A stretch of 64,000 nucleotides of DNA from Theristus sp. LFF4_11 (taxonomy: Eukaryota; Nematoda; Chromadorea; Monhysterida; Xyalidae): contig JASANC010005553.1 of the NCBI GenBank assembly GCA_030248135.1, positions 86,682 to 150,681 of the forward strand, given 5' to 3'. The notes below the pieces were generated by a model. The model was not told the origin of the DNA. It made no database searches and saw nothing but the letters and a program-made list of their open reading frames with translations. Below, piece after piece: positions 47,268 to 58,800 of this stretch (the first letter of the stretch is position 1; every line of letters begins with the position of its first letter). The position numbers and the translations under genes were made by a program.

Positions 47268-48918
47268 ATGTGTGGCCGATTCGGAATGACCGTTTTAGTT
47301 TTGCTCATTGTTGCCTGCTGGCTGGTCGCCGCTGTCGACACGCACGCCTTGCGCGCCGCATTAAAGGTACCGTATTTTGCAGAAAAAATCCGAAAACAAA
47401 AGGAGTGCTATCTATGTAGATACTACTTTAGTTCTCGCTTTTGATAGCACATCAAATCGAGTTTAGCCTGACTGAAACACCTTTTTTCACCGTTTTTGTT
47501 AGCTATACCACTAGTCGGTTACTAAAAGCAGCGTTTTACAACGATTTCCATGAGCTACCGGTAGTTCACGAATTTTACTGAGTAATATCGAGAGTTTAGG
47601 CTTTGTTTAGTGATGGGACAAAAGTTTCGTTCGTTCCGATCTGTGGATATAACACCTATCCAAAACTTGCGCCATGAAAACAACAGAAAATTGTATCACA
47701 GATCTCGATATACAAAACGCAATAAACTCAATGAATGGTTGAGCAGTTGCTTGTAGGCAACTGTAAAAGCCTTCAGAAAAAGAAAACTGAAAGTCTCAAC
47801 CGAATGCCGGGCTTCGTTGCCGACTTCACCGTTAGGTGGTGAATGGTGATCAGGTGATCTGTATTATAGTTATGCACGACGTATGTTCAAAAATGTATGA
47901 GGGTGTATATGTACAGTCGAACTCTAAACTATAGGCAATCAGCTGATTGGTTGGTTGGTTGGTGGTCACGTGATGCATACTTTCTGTGCAGACCAAACTC
48001 CACCCCCAGCAACGCCTGCACAGTGTGCATGCATCACGTGACCACCAGCCGATCAGCTGATCAGCCTATAATTCAGAGTTCGACTGTATATTATCGGAAG
48101 CCAGCTGAGAACACGTGCACGGAACACCGTTTGCTTGTCGCTTTTGCAGCAGGGCTCTCTGTTGTCGCTCGGTAAACGCGGCGACGCGGCCTCATTCGAC
48201 AGCATGGTGAAACAAAGACGAGTCGAGTTCGATCCGTCCGTGATCGGGCAACGCTACGGCAAACGCAGCAGTGGACTGATTCAGTTCGTCAAACGGTCGC
48301 CGTATTCAAACGTGTTCCATCATTGGTAGTCGAGAGAGACGTTTTTAATTACATTTTGCGTTCCATTTTCGAACACACGTCGGTTGCTGTTCAGTGTTGC
48401 TTTTTTTGCAAAGTTCACTCAGAAATCTGTTCACTCGCAGTTTACTGAACTGTTTTCGGTCCTGTGGCTTTTTCAACCGTTTTCCAACGTGGTCTCTTAC
48501 TGTGGTCTATTTGTCTCTATTCACCCCGATTTTCAATTTTTTTTGTAGTCAAAACAAAGGCCCACTGTTCGTAACAGTTCATCGCAATTTGCAAAATCAC
48601 TCGCAAAATCAAAGACCTGATTCATCATTACAATGTAGCTTGGTCATTTCTGTCACAAAAATACACGTCATACAACGTTCGTCATACGTCATATGCACAT
48701 GATAAAAAGCTCAACCACTATAATCAGTTGAAAAGCATGAAAAAAATCAGTTCGATATGGCATCAATTTTCATGGACCACAGGTACCAAGGCAAACGAAA
48801 CGACTACGACCTGATGTTTGGCAAGCGGCTGTCGCCATCGCCACCGAATGACTACGACTTCATGTACGGCAAACGGGGCGCACCAGCACGGGCAGACTAC
48901 GATTTGATGTTCGGTTGA
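47268..48918 (+). CDS. Neuropeptide precursor with amidated peptides (three exons, 136 aa)
   Basis: Exons 47268-47366, 48150-48325 and 48783-48918 join in phases 0 and 2 to a 136-residue secreted precursor. The first exon is a signal peptide (VLVLLIVACWLVAA). Processing sites give these candidate peptides: SLLSL-GKR, VEFDPSVIGQRY-GKR, SSGLIQFV-KR, SPYSNVFHHWYQ-GKR, NDYDLMF-GKR, LSPSPPNDYDFMY-GKR, and ADYDLMF-G directly before the stop. Gly before Lys-Arg indicates C-terminal amidation. Three related peptides share DYD(L/F)M(F/Y)-amide. The DY...M-F-amide ending is faintly like sulfakinin or nematode NLP peptides, but I cannot assign a family. The role would be a ligand for a peptide GPCR, by inference. 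Confidence 0.85.
47912..48088. mobile_element. TACAGTC(T/G)AACT MITE, copy 3
   Basis: Ends TACAGTCGAACTCT and AGAGTTCGACTGTA are perfect inverted repeats, with inner ATCAGCTGAT and GGTGGTCACGTGATGCAT palindromic arms. It lies in the first intron of the neuropeptide gene. Confidence 0.85.
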
Positions 48919-48982
48919 ACTGTGGATGTTGAGGATTGTAATCAATCATTCCAAAACTGTTCTCGAATAGTTTGAAAATATT

Positions 48983-48988
48983 ATTAAA
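48983..48988 (+). other. Likely polyadenylation signal ATTAAA
   Basis: ATTAAA lies about 65 bases after the stop of the neuropeptide gene. Confidence 0.5.
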
Positions 48989-49974
48989 GATCCACACAAA
49001 CTGAATGTTGTATTTTTATGCCTTTTTTCATTGATTTTTGATTCAAAAAAAACAATGAAAAATGTTTGCAACGCTTTGCACGGTTTGCTTTTCTTCGCTC
49101 ATTCATTCAACAGGATCTCCATGGTTAGTCTATGAAATGCATTTTTGAGACGTTTCAATACAAATGCGTGGAAAGCGCTACTCAAACACGCGGTGTAAAA
49201 TTGACGACACTCATGAGCGATTGATTGTCTTTCTGAGGATGAAAACGGAAACAAGACCGAAATAAATATTGATTGATGTGAATTTGGTGTGAGTTTTTTG
49301 AAAGTGATGTCCCGTCAAAATAAACCGGATGTTGCACTGTCTTTTGACACGTAGTTTTTTGGTGTTTTACCCTATCATCTTCTTTTTTCTCAGTCTCATT
49401 GATTTCTCCTGATTTAACAGTAAAGAAACCATATAAAAAGGAAGAAAAGTGATTCTCCTCACAGCAGATCAACTAAAGAAATACTAAAAACCACAGAATA
49501 TTAATACATACAAATACATAATTGTACATGAACATTGTTCCCTGATACTTTTTTGGGGACGCATGTTCAATGAGATCGCATTTCGCGTCAAGACCTGATA
49601 CGGTATCGACTGAACAACGTGCGTTTCTTCGACACCTCCCATCAGTGGTACGAGAAACCTACATTTTCTGGAACGCTACATAACACTTTCACGTGACAAA
49701 ATGACAGTTTTGTAGAAAATACATTCGCTCAAAAAGACCAGGGCGAACAGACGGCTTTGTTCTCATATGCAAGATGCAAAGCTTTTAAATTGAAACCAGT
49801 TTTATGCACTACGACTATTGTTTGATGAAGAGAATTTGCACTGGTGCATGAACAAACCTCAATTTTTACAAACATACATACCGGATTTTCTCGATTTTCC
49901 AATTTTTATCCTGACCGCCGTCTGCTGTTGTGACGTAATTTGTGGAATTTCGAAACCTTGCTTTCTCAACGATA
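48989..49974. other. Intergenic, no gene seen
   Basis: Between the neuropeptide and the first dioxygenase gene. No ORF with splice or homology support, and no clear repeat. It presumably contains the dioxygenase promoter. Confidence 0.5.
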
Positions 49975-52374
49975 ATGCAAGTATCACTATTGATTCTGTC
50001 ACTGGCTGTCGTTGGTAAGTACAGATTGGTAATATTTTGCGCAATAAGCAAAGTTTTCAAGCAAAGTGCAGCAAAAAGTAAAGGCACATTCATGAAGAAG
50101 TATTTAGTGACGCCTAGCTCTGTTAAAACATAGCTGCGCTGTCACTAAATACTGCTTCATTGAATTGATTATGAGATTCAACAACAATTTCCGAATAAGC
50201 GCCACAACCAAATCGCATATAGCACGTTCTGTATGCGAGCGTCTTCTTGTGACACACGCAGCTCACAGTCAGCCGCCACCGCAGCCGCCACCTGGCGTCA
50301 CCAACAGCAACAACAGTCCGATTGGCGATCTGGCGAGCATGTTTGGCAGGTTGATCGCGCCCGACCAGTGCATCGGCACTGCCGAGGATGACCAGGGTCC
50401 ATACTACGTGCCGGGAGCGCCAAACAAAAATGTCATCTGCGCAAAAACTGGCGTCAACAGGTACGCCAATGTTGTTTCTCTGACAAAACTATTGAACATT
50501 GACACATTGAGCAGATCGGAAAATGCTTTTAATGGTGGTGAAGAAAAAAACAACTCCTCGCTGAAAATACATGATCATCGATAAATTAGTCAAGTAATCC
50601 GTTGAGCTCATGATTTTGTTTGTGTCGAGCAAGTTCTAAATGGCTAAATGTGTTTAGCTGTGCGGCTTTTCCGTGAGCGTGAAACTGTTGTGCGTTTTAC
50701 AAACTTTCTGAAACGATAATATTATCTTTCTTATTAAACGTGACCCAATATGCGTTTGCACGCACAGATAGAGAAAATGTTTCATGGCTGCGCGGCAATT
50801 TGAAATCAGCAAAATCTTAGCGCATTTTACGACAGATTTGTGCAAGAAATTGAGAATAAATCAGTCAGAATGTTTTCTCACTAAACAAAATTTATTTTAA
50901 TTCATATTCTAACTACGTTCTGGCGCGAAACATTTTTTCAGTTGTGTGGCTTTTCCACACATCAACCAACATTACTTCGCCTCCTTCGTACGAAAAGATA
51001 ATAGATGGCTTCATTTTCTAGCGCTGCTGAGCCACTCGTCATTCGGGGCACAGTGTTGGACGCCGATAATGGACTGACGCCAATTCAGGCGACACTGGAC
51101 ATTTGGCAAGGTAATAGCGCGTATATGTGTAGGCTGATGCACTGAAAAAGTGCGTTTTCAAACAAAATCATCGAACAAAACGAGAATAAATTTGCGATTT
51201 TCCAGCGAACGCACAAGGACTGTATTCGTTCTTCGACGGCGCCCCGCAGAACTACGTACGGTGTTTTTTTGTTTTTTATCAAACCCACAAAAAAACTTTT
51301 AACTTTCGATTTTTACCAGTTTGGATTTCATTTTGATCATTCAAACCCACCAGCTATATTTGAACGTTCGATATCACCAGCTTGGATGTGTGCTGTCGTG
51401 CATCGCACTTGCAGGACTGCCGTGGCAAGACGACGTCAGACGCGTTTGGCGACTTTCGCATCGAGACGATCGTGCCCGGCTATTACGCGACACGCCCGCG
51501 GCACGTGCACGTGAAGACGACTGCGCCCGGGTACGAGCCGTTGACGACGCAGATCTACTTTGAGCATGGTGTGCTGTTGTTGATGTGCTGTTGTTGATGT
51601 GCTGTTGTTGATGTGCTGCTCCTGTTTCGTTGCATCGCGCATCAAACACTGAAAACCACCATTATTTCCGAACATGTTTCCAATTTATTTCACAAAGTTC
51701 CATATTGTTTGGCTTCCGTCTTGTTTATTTGGGAAAAATGCTTGGAAATGGCTTTCAAGTGTTCAAATGTGTTGATGCAAATCTCTCTCAAAATGCCCAT
51801 TCTTCATTCGATCATATTGTGTAGCAATCAGTGAGAAAAGCCGAAGCATATCACCAATCTTCTGTGGAAGACAGCAGATTTTTCGGTGGGGCGACAAAAG
51901 TCCCCAAGCGTTTCTATGGCAATAACGCAACTCGCTCCATGAACTCCCGTCAGCTCATAATGCGTTCATGTTTCAAAATCCTCCTCCATTCCAAAATCAA
52001 GTGGGACTGGTCTCCGTGAAAACAACATGCCACACAGTTTCATCGGCTGGCGTTTTTTTTCGATTTTGCTAAGAGCAGTCCAAATCATATCAGCCATCAT
52101 CTAAAGCGGCATTCATGAATTAGTATTTAGTGACGCGTAGCTATATGTTTCAAGCACAGCTACGCGACACTAAATACTGCTTCATGAATGCCCCCCGTAG
52201 TGCGTTTCAGACGGCCGCCGTGACGCCGACTATCCCGGGCCAATCGCCTGTTTGGGATGCCGCGAGCGCTCGCTCGTCATGGCCACTCGTCTGTTCCGTG
52301 CAACCGACGATCCGAACGATTCGACTGTCGTACGAGCGGGACGATTCAACATTTATTTGACGAAACAGCCGTGA
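49975..52374 (+). CDS. Secreted intradiol ring-cleavage dioxygenase, copy 1 (six exons, 231 aa)
   Basis: Exons 49975-50014, 50262-50460, 51022-51110, 51206-51255, 51415-51568 and 52211-52374 join without stops. Signal peptide MQVSLLILSLAVVG, then a QPPPQPPPG linker, DDQGPYYVPGAP, LVIRGTVLDADNG, TLDIWQANAQGLYS, GDFRIETIVPGYY and RPRHVHVK. Known family members bind non-haem Fe(III) with two Tyr and two His; here the Tyr of QGLYS, the Tyr of PGYY and both His of RHVHV fit. The reaction is O2-dependent cleavage of catechol-type rings between the hydroxyls. Secreted animal copies are known from spider mites, where horizontal acquisition is proposed. The substrate here is unknown, and the active-site assignment is by motif only. 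Confidence 0.9.
50088..50163. repeat. Hairpin miniature element, copy 2
   Basis: AAGTATTTAGTGACGCC ... GTCACTAAATACTGCTTCA with GTTAAAACATAG at the tip. It is in the first intron of dioxygenase copy 1. Confidence 0.8.
50640..51005. repeat. Dispersed repeat R1, copy 3
   Basis: Fills the second intron of dioxygenase copy 1 up to about 15 bases before the acceptor at 51021. Contains CTTATTAAACGTGACCCAAT and GTGTGGCTTTTCCACACATC. Confidence 0.65.
52113..52192. repeat. Hairpin miniature element, copy 3
   Basis: GGCATTCATGAATTAGTATT through TACTGCTTCATGAATGCC, an inverted repeat with a short loop. It ends about 18 bases before the last exon of dioxygenase copy 1. Confidence 0.85.
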
Positions 52375-53045
52375 TATTTTGCAATTACGCACGATTCGCT
52401 GGGTTTTTTTCACTCTTATAGCCCAAAGATATTTCTGTGCTTGATGGTACACACGCTGCAGATGCACACGTTCGTGCACTTGTTGACGCTGATTTGATAA
52501 ACCCGTGCGCACATCGGATCAGATTCACATCAATTTTGTTTTCGGAAGCAAAACGCGGCTGCATCTACATTGGTTTTTAAGGAAAAAAAGTTGTTTTCTT
52601 AACTGTGAATAGATAAGTGCACGAACATGCATTATTTGTCTGCGTGCACTTGCTAGGCTACTTTTTGTGAAGCATAGCTAAGCTATTTCCCTTTTTTAAA
52701 ATTAAATTTGTTATGTGACATATATGAACGTGCAGTTTGGCACAACACACGTCAACTCAAACGTTTTTTTAATCAGCCCGTACAGTTTCAAAATATCGAC
52801 TCTGATAATAAAAGTTTGAAAATTCACTATAAAACCATGCGCGAGTCCATTTTCATGAATAAGAGTAGACACGTTGCATGGAAACTTGTTACACAAAAAA
52901 TTACACCCTGACTCACAAGTTTGCGTCAAACTAAACCACATGTGAAGAGAAATTGTTTTAAAAAAACTAATGTTTATTTCCATGAATTTTTCTTGTGCGT
53001 GTGTGTGTCTGTGTTTTTAGTTCAGTGCGCTATTGTTCAAAAAAT
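52375..53045. other. Intergenic between the two dioxygenases, no gene seen
   Basis: Only 671 bases separate the stop of copy 1 from the start of copy 2. An AATAAA occurs near 52806. No other feature was recognised. Confidence 0.5.
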
Positions 53046-55156
53046 ATGACGGTTATGAAAATCATTGCCATTTTTGGTGTGTTGACGAAGTTCGAAGAAG
53101 GTGCGTGTGCATTTTTTTGCTGCTCGGCGCATCTTAAAGTCTCAAAAAATCAATGCTGATTGCTGATTTTGCTAATTGCTGATTATTGCTGATTTTGCTG
53201 AATACTGATTATTGCTGATTTTGCAGCAAGGTTTTACTGATTGGTCGTTCAGTTGAAAAAAAAGGTTTAAAGATGAAATATTTTCCTCTGAAGTTCAATC
53301 CAGGTGCTCTTCACTGTCCAGCTTCTCGGCAGTTCAATCCAGTCTGTTTTTGTCACTTTTTCAGCTTCATCACAGCAATGCGAGCCAACGTCGCCCGATA
53401 TTCTCGGGCCGTTCTACGTACGCGGCGCACCCGATCGAAACGGCACCGTCTGCGAGGGAAAGTCGGTTTCGTCAGAAAACTTGAAAAAAATATATTGTCT
53501 TTTCTTTTCGTTCTACAACTCATTGTGTTCACAAACGCATGGCAAAAAGATCAGTTTCATGCTTGATAGTTGATGCGGCAATTCGAAACGGCCCTGTTGA
53601 CTCAGCCGAATCTTAAAAAAAAACGCCCGTTCATGCACGCGCCACACTGAAGCGCGCTGACGCGCGCTAACATGAACGTGCGTGTATGATCACCAATTTT
53701 GAATTCCCGCGTCCGCAGAGGCTACTTTGTTACCTTATTCACACACTGAGTCGCAGAATCAAAATAAACAACACTAAAAAATAAGTAAAATCAGCCCAAT
53801 CACAATTTTACGCATTATTTTCAGCGTCCCAGAGCCGTTGGTGATCACTGGTCGGCTGTTTGACGCCGACTGTTTGACGCCCATCCAAGGTGCCATGCAC
53901 GTCTGGCAGAGTACGTGTTCTGAGTTGTTCATTGAGTTTTCGTGTGTTTTTTTCAAAACTGTTCAAATATGATCTTTGTTAGCTTTTGAAAAAAAAATTG
54001 AATTTGAATCTTTACACTTTAGCAGACCAAACGAGCCGCTATTCAATGGTGGACGGCGATCGTAGCACTGACTTTGTGAGATTATTTTTTCTTATTTTTC
54101 ATTCTCTTTCAAAGATTTCAGTTTTTTTTCAGTTCTTTCAAAAAATAGTAAACATTTTTGGGCGTTGCGTGATGCGAACAAAAAAAAACGTTTTTTTTTA
54201 ATCATGAACAATGTTTTGGTTTTGTTGTTTTTTTCAACAAACAAACAAAACTGGTTCATTGTGTGATTCATTAGCTTGTGCAATTTTATAAATTGCCTCT
54301 TTTTTCATTTTCGCCAACTTAAAAGAAATCTTAGAACCCTTCTCCGGGTTCCGTTCAGTTCACTGGAGCAAAACACACGGCGACACTTGTTTTTCTTTGT
54401 GTGTTTTCAATAATCATTGATCGATCACCGTTTTCCCGTTTGCAGCGCTGCCGTGCGGTCGTTCGAACGAATGCGAACGGCGAATACGAGATGCGCACGA
54501 CGTACCCCGGCGCGTACCCGGGTCGACCCCGACACATTCACGTGTTCGCGTACGCGGACGCGAACGAACAGACGCAACAACAAAGTGACACGGACGATGA
54601 CGACGACGACGAAGTCTGGTATCAGTCACTCGTCACACAAGTCTACTTCACTGAAGGTTCAGTTCGCCAGTTCGTATGTTGTTTTCAGCAGTTTAGACGC
54701 TGGGAGACAAATTTGTGCCGGCTGAAAGTTTAGCGCGACGAAAGTTCGGTGCACAATTGCCCAAAAGATAGTGGAAAGATACTTCAAGCTGTTTGATGTG
54801 ATTGTAAACGTAAGTGCACGATTAGTGACACCGTCACGGAAATGAAAGTGGCGACACCAACACTCGGCAACTTTCATTGCCGGGACACGAACACACAGGG
54901 CGGACTGGAGGCCGAACCACCTTTTTTAGCGTTTGGCATATGATTTCACAATGCGACACAATCAAACATTAATAAGCTACATGTAATAAGCTTCTTTGCA
55001 GACCCCCTTCGACAGAGCCGCCGTGTCCTCTGCAGCGGCTGCCAACGCACCTCGCAAGTGATCAGCTCCGAGATTGTTTCCGACCGAATCACCGGTCAAC
55101 CGGTGCGCATGGCAACTTGGAACGTGTACTTGCAACGAGGACGCTCGTTTGGCTGA
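53046..55156 (+). CDS. Intradiol ring-cleavage dioxygenase, copy 2 (six exons, about 217 aa)
   Basis: Exons 53046-53100, 53365-53461, 53825-53910, 54023-54075, 54446-54656 and 55002-55156, with the same intron positions and phases as copy 1. Landmarks: MTVMKIIAIFGVL (hydrophobic start), SSQQCEPTSPDILGPFYVRG, LVITGRLFDADC, SRYSMVDGDRS, YEMRTTYPGAYPGRPRHIHV, SLVTQVYF. The two Tyr and two His of the iron site are kept. It carries an acidic insertion (SDTDDDDDDE) between the second His and the QVYF strand that copy 1 lacks. The donor of the first exon is uncertain: one after ATTTTTG would also keep frame. The donor at 53462 (GTCGGT) is weak but gives the only in-frame join. Confidence 0.85.
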
Positions 55157-55352
55157 CAATCGTAAAAATGGGTCGTTGTTGTTGTTTGTGGTGGCTGTTA
55201 CACACGCTGAAAGATGTCCCAGCAGGTGTCCGGCATCCTGTCCGCTTGGATGTCCCTCGTGGGGTCCGGTCCCGCATGGTCTCCAGAAAATTTTGGTCTC
55301 CCTCAAGCGTTTTTTGGGCCACTTTCATTTCCGGGACGGACGGACATTTCAT

Positions 55353-55545
55353 GTCACCCTCGTAGCCTGGTGGCTGCACGTTAGACTCGTTGTCTGTGCG
55401 TGCGGGGGATCGAGCCCTGCCGACTGGGTGTATAGGCACTTAACGACAGGAGAAAACTCGATGGGCGCCCTACTCGACGGCGTTCTGTACGCTTTTCTGG
55501 GTGAGCCCTGGCTGAAAACATCGCCTACATATGATCCCCAACAAC
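55353..55545 (+). mobile_element. tRNA-derived SINE, copy 2
   Basis: Head GTAGCCTGGTGGCTGCACGT with box B GGGATCGAGCCC, body GGGCGCCCTACTCGACGGCG and AACAACAAAA tail, as in the copy at 43211. Confidence 0.8.
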
Positions 55546-55892
55546 AAAATCGTACCGGACATGCAGGCGGACAAGACACCTGTTCGGACAACTTTTTTTA
55601 GCGTGTACTGGTTTACTGGTTGGTTTTGATGAAAAAAATATGTTTTTTTGATGTTGTCATTTCAAAATCGTTTTTCGCTATTTTGCAAATCATCACGTTG
55701 TTTCACTCGATTAAACAAAAAATTGAAACCGTTTTTGGGTGGTGTTTGCGTTTATACGTACTTACACATACCGATTCTCCGTTTGCTTTTGCACTTTGCA
55801 CTCTCAAATTACACGCCAAGCATTTTGCAGCACTGACACCAACATTTGTCTTGTTTTTCAAGCAGAAAAAAACACTGCGTAACAGAAAAAAA

Positions 55893-58800
55893 TGTCCACT
55901 GCACCAGATCAGAAGAACGAAGAGTACGATTTGAAAGCTAAAAGAAAGCAAATTAAGAGCAGGAGCGAGAACAATGGAACGAGCGTCATTCAGAGACCAG
56001 CCACATACGGCGCCGATAAACAGTCGGACAAAACCAACAGGAAACACTTTCAAGGAAACTAAGCTAACAAAAGCATCATCATCAACAAAAACCAGTCACC
56101 CTTGTTGTTCTGGTCCAGTTGAAATATTCAAAACACCTGGTTTTTTCAAGTTGAGGAGTAGTTTTTTCAAGTGTTCTGAGGCGCCATACACACCACCCAC
56201 ACCAGATACCACCACTCATCGAATCGACATTCGATTCTCAAAATAATCACACTATCAAATTCTTACATTATCAGAATCACAGAAAATTATTGTCCTTCGA
56301 TGGTGATGTCTCTCTCCAAAAGTATAGACCTGTTGTGTTGTCGGGTTGTTCCTTGAAAGTGTAACCAACTAGCAATCGCAGCAGCCGCCTTCGCCGGTGG
56401 GCGTCCGAGACTTCCTTGCATGGCTTCGCCGAACTGGCACGCTGCGCTTCCTGGAGTCAACGGCTCGTTTGGCTGCCCGTCATTGCTGCGTGCAGGTGCG
56501 TCCACCGCCATTGGCCGTGTGTCCAGTCTACAGTCGGAGAGAACATGCACGTTTGTGTAACGATGACATATTTTTTCGAACGTGTCCCACTGAAATGAAG
56601 TCATGTGCCGCAAAACATGCGCTTGCCGGTCTTACAGCAAACCAGACTTTCCGTTTAGCCGATTTCTTCCCGTAAACAAATGGTGAATATCGAATTAGTC
56701 ACACCAAACTGACATTTTAGTGCCTGTACTTTCACAAACGGGCGTTTATAAATCAAATGACGTCATTTTAGTCCGGACACGTTTGAATAAATCCACAATA
56801 CTAAACTGTCGCCCGAAATTGCTACATTGCTGACTAAATCAGTTATCTTACAACCGCGATCTCATTTTCAGAAACCGTTTTGGTAGCAAACCTGGCAATC
56901 TTATGTCACGTGTGGCCTAGCGAGTAGCAGTTTCAGTAGCAAAAGTGCTGGAAAACAGTCCGGTGGTCAGTGATGGTTGGCACTTTGAATGCCGATTATT
57001 TTTCAGCGGCGCCCTGATCTTGCAGTCCGCTCAGCTGTTCGGGCACATCATTTTCGACGACCTTTGGGAGTCACGCATCTATACGCGACACAACAAGTAT
57101 GGCAACCAATTTCCGAACGTCACAATGTGCAACTTCAATCGGGTGAAGCGTTCCGTCGCGGCAAAGTACAATATGACTAATGACATACTCGCGTACTTTT
57201 TTCTTGGTTGGTGTAGTCATCCTCATGGCGTGTAGTCTGTGCGTTCGAGGGATCAAAACCTGGGCACTTAATGACAGAAAAACTCTTTTTTATCACTTTG
57301 AAAGTGGATATAAATACAGCCAACCCATCCACACCTTGGCTCAGAACGTTCAAAATTTCAATGCGTACGTTGTTTTTTTCACAGCGATACACGGCAATTA
57401 CGAATTGGTGACTGATTACGACAGCGAAGAGATGGACGACATTGTTGTCGAGTGGTACGCCTCATTGGCGCCGGCCGACTTCATGGACGTCTACACGGAG
57501 CTCGTGCTCTCGTGCAACGACTCGCTCGTGCTGCTGATGTACGATCTGCACGTCGAGCGAGACCCGTGCGCCGGACAGTCGGACAAAGTGAATGAACGTT
57601 TTTGCAAAATGATGTATTTTGGACTACAAACTAATATTGTGGATTTATTCAAACGTGTCCCAACTAAAATGACGTCATTTGCTTTAAAAACGCTCGTTTG
57701 TCAAAGTACAGGCACTACACTGTTAGTTTGGTGTGACTGATTCGACATTCATTATTTGTTTACGGGAAGAAATCGGCTAAACGGAAAGTCTGGTTTGCTT
57801 GTGAACGGCAAGCGCATATTTGGCGGCACATGACGTCATTTCAGTGGGACAGGTTTAAAATAATAAGTCATAGCAGTTTACCAGAAACAAACTTCCGATC
57901 CGATCCAGGTAAAAATCACCGACATTTACAACTGGGAGATGTTCAATTGTTTGATGATGCAGGTGAACAGCTCGATAAAGCAATGGGAGTCTGGTGAGTT
58001 ACAAGGTTGTGCGATTCTTATGGTGTTACCGGGAAACAAAAAAAACGTTGCACTCTGCGTGTGACGTTGGTTGCATGGATGATGCACTCTGAGTGACGTT
58101 GAAAGGATGGCACACTCTGAGTGACGGATGATGCACTCTGAGTGGCGTTGCATGCATGACGCACTCAGGAGTGATTTTGACTGGATGACGCACTCTGAGT
58201 GACGTTGCATGGATGGCACATTTTGAGTGATGTTGGGTCTGGATGGATGACGCACTCTGAGTGACACTGAACGGATGACGCACTCTGAGTGACACTGAAC
58301 GGATCACGCACTCTGAGTGACACTGAACGGATGACGCACTCTAAGTGACACTGAACGGATGACGCACTCTGAGTGACACTGAACGGATGACGCACTCTGA
58401 GTGACACTGAACGGATGACGCACTCTGAGTGACACTGAACGGATGACGCACTCTGAGTGACACTGAACGGATGACGCACTCTGAGTGACACTGAACGGAT
58501 GACGCACTCTGAGTGACACTGAACGGATGACGCACTCTGAGTGACACTGAACGGATGACGCACTCTGAGTGACACTGAACGGATGACGCACTCTGAGTGA
58601 CACTGAACGGATGACGCACTCTGAGTGACACTGAACGAATGACGCACTCTGAGTGACACTGAACGGATGACGCACTCTGAGTGACACTGAACGGATGACG
58701 CACTCTGAGTGACGTTGAGTGACATTTGCAGGCTCGCATCGCGGTCTGAACGTGCTGCTTGACGTGAACACCCTCGAGTACGTCGATCTCGTCGACAACA

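Noticed and set aside
58250..58715. CRISPR-like array of 28-bp direct repeats
   Set aside because: Units are contiguous with no spacers, and the context is an animal intron; it is a minisatellite.
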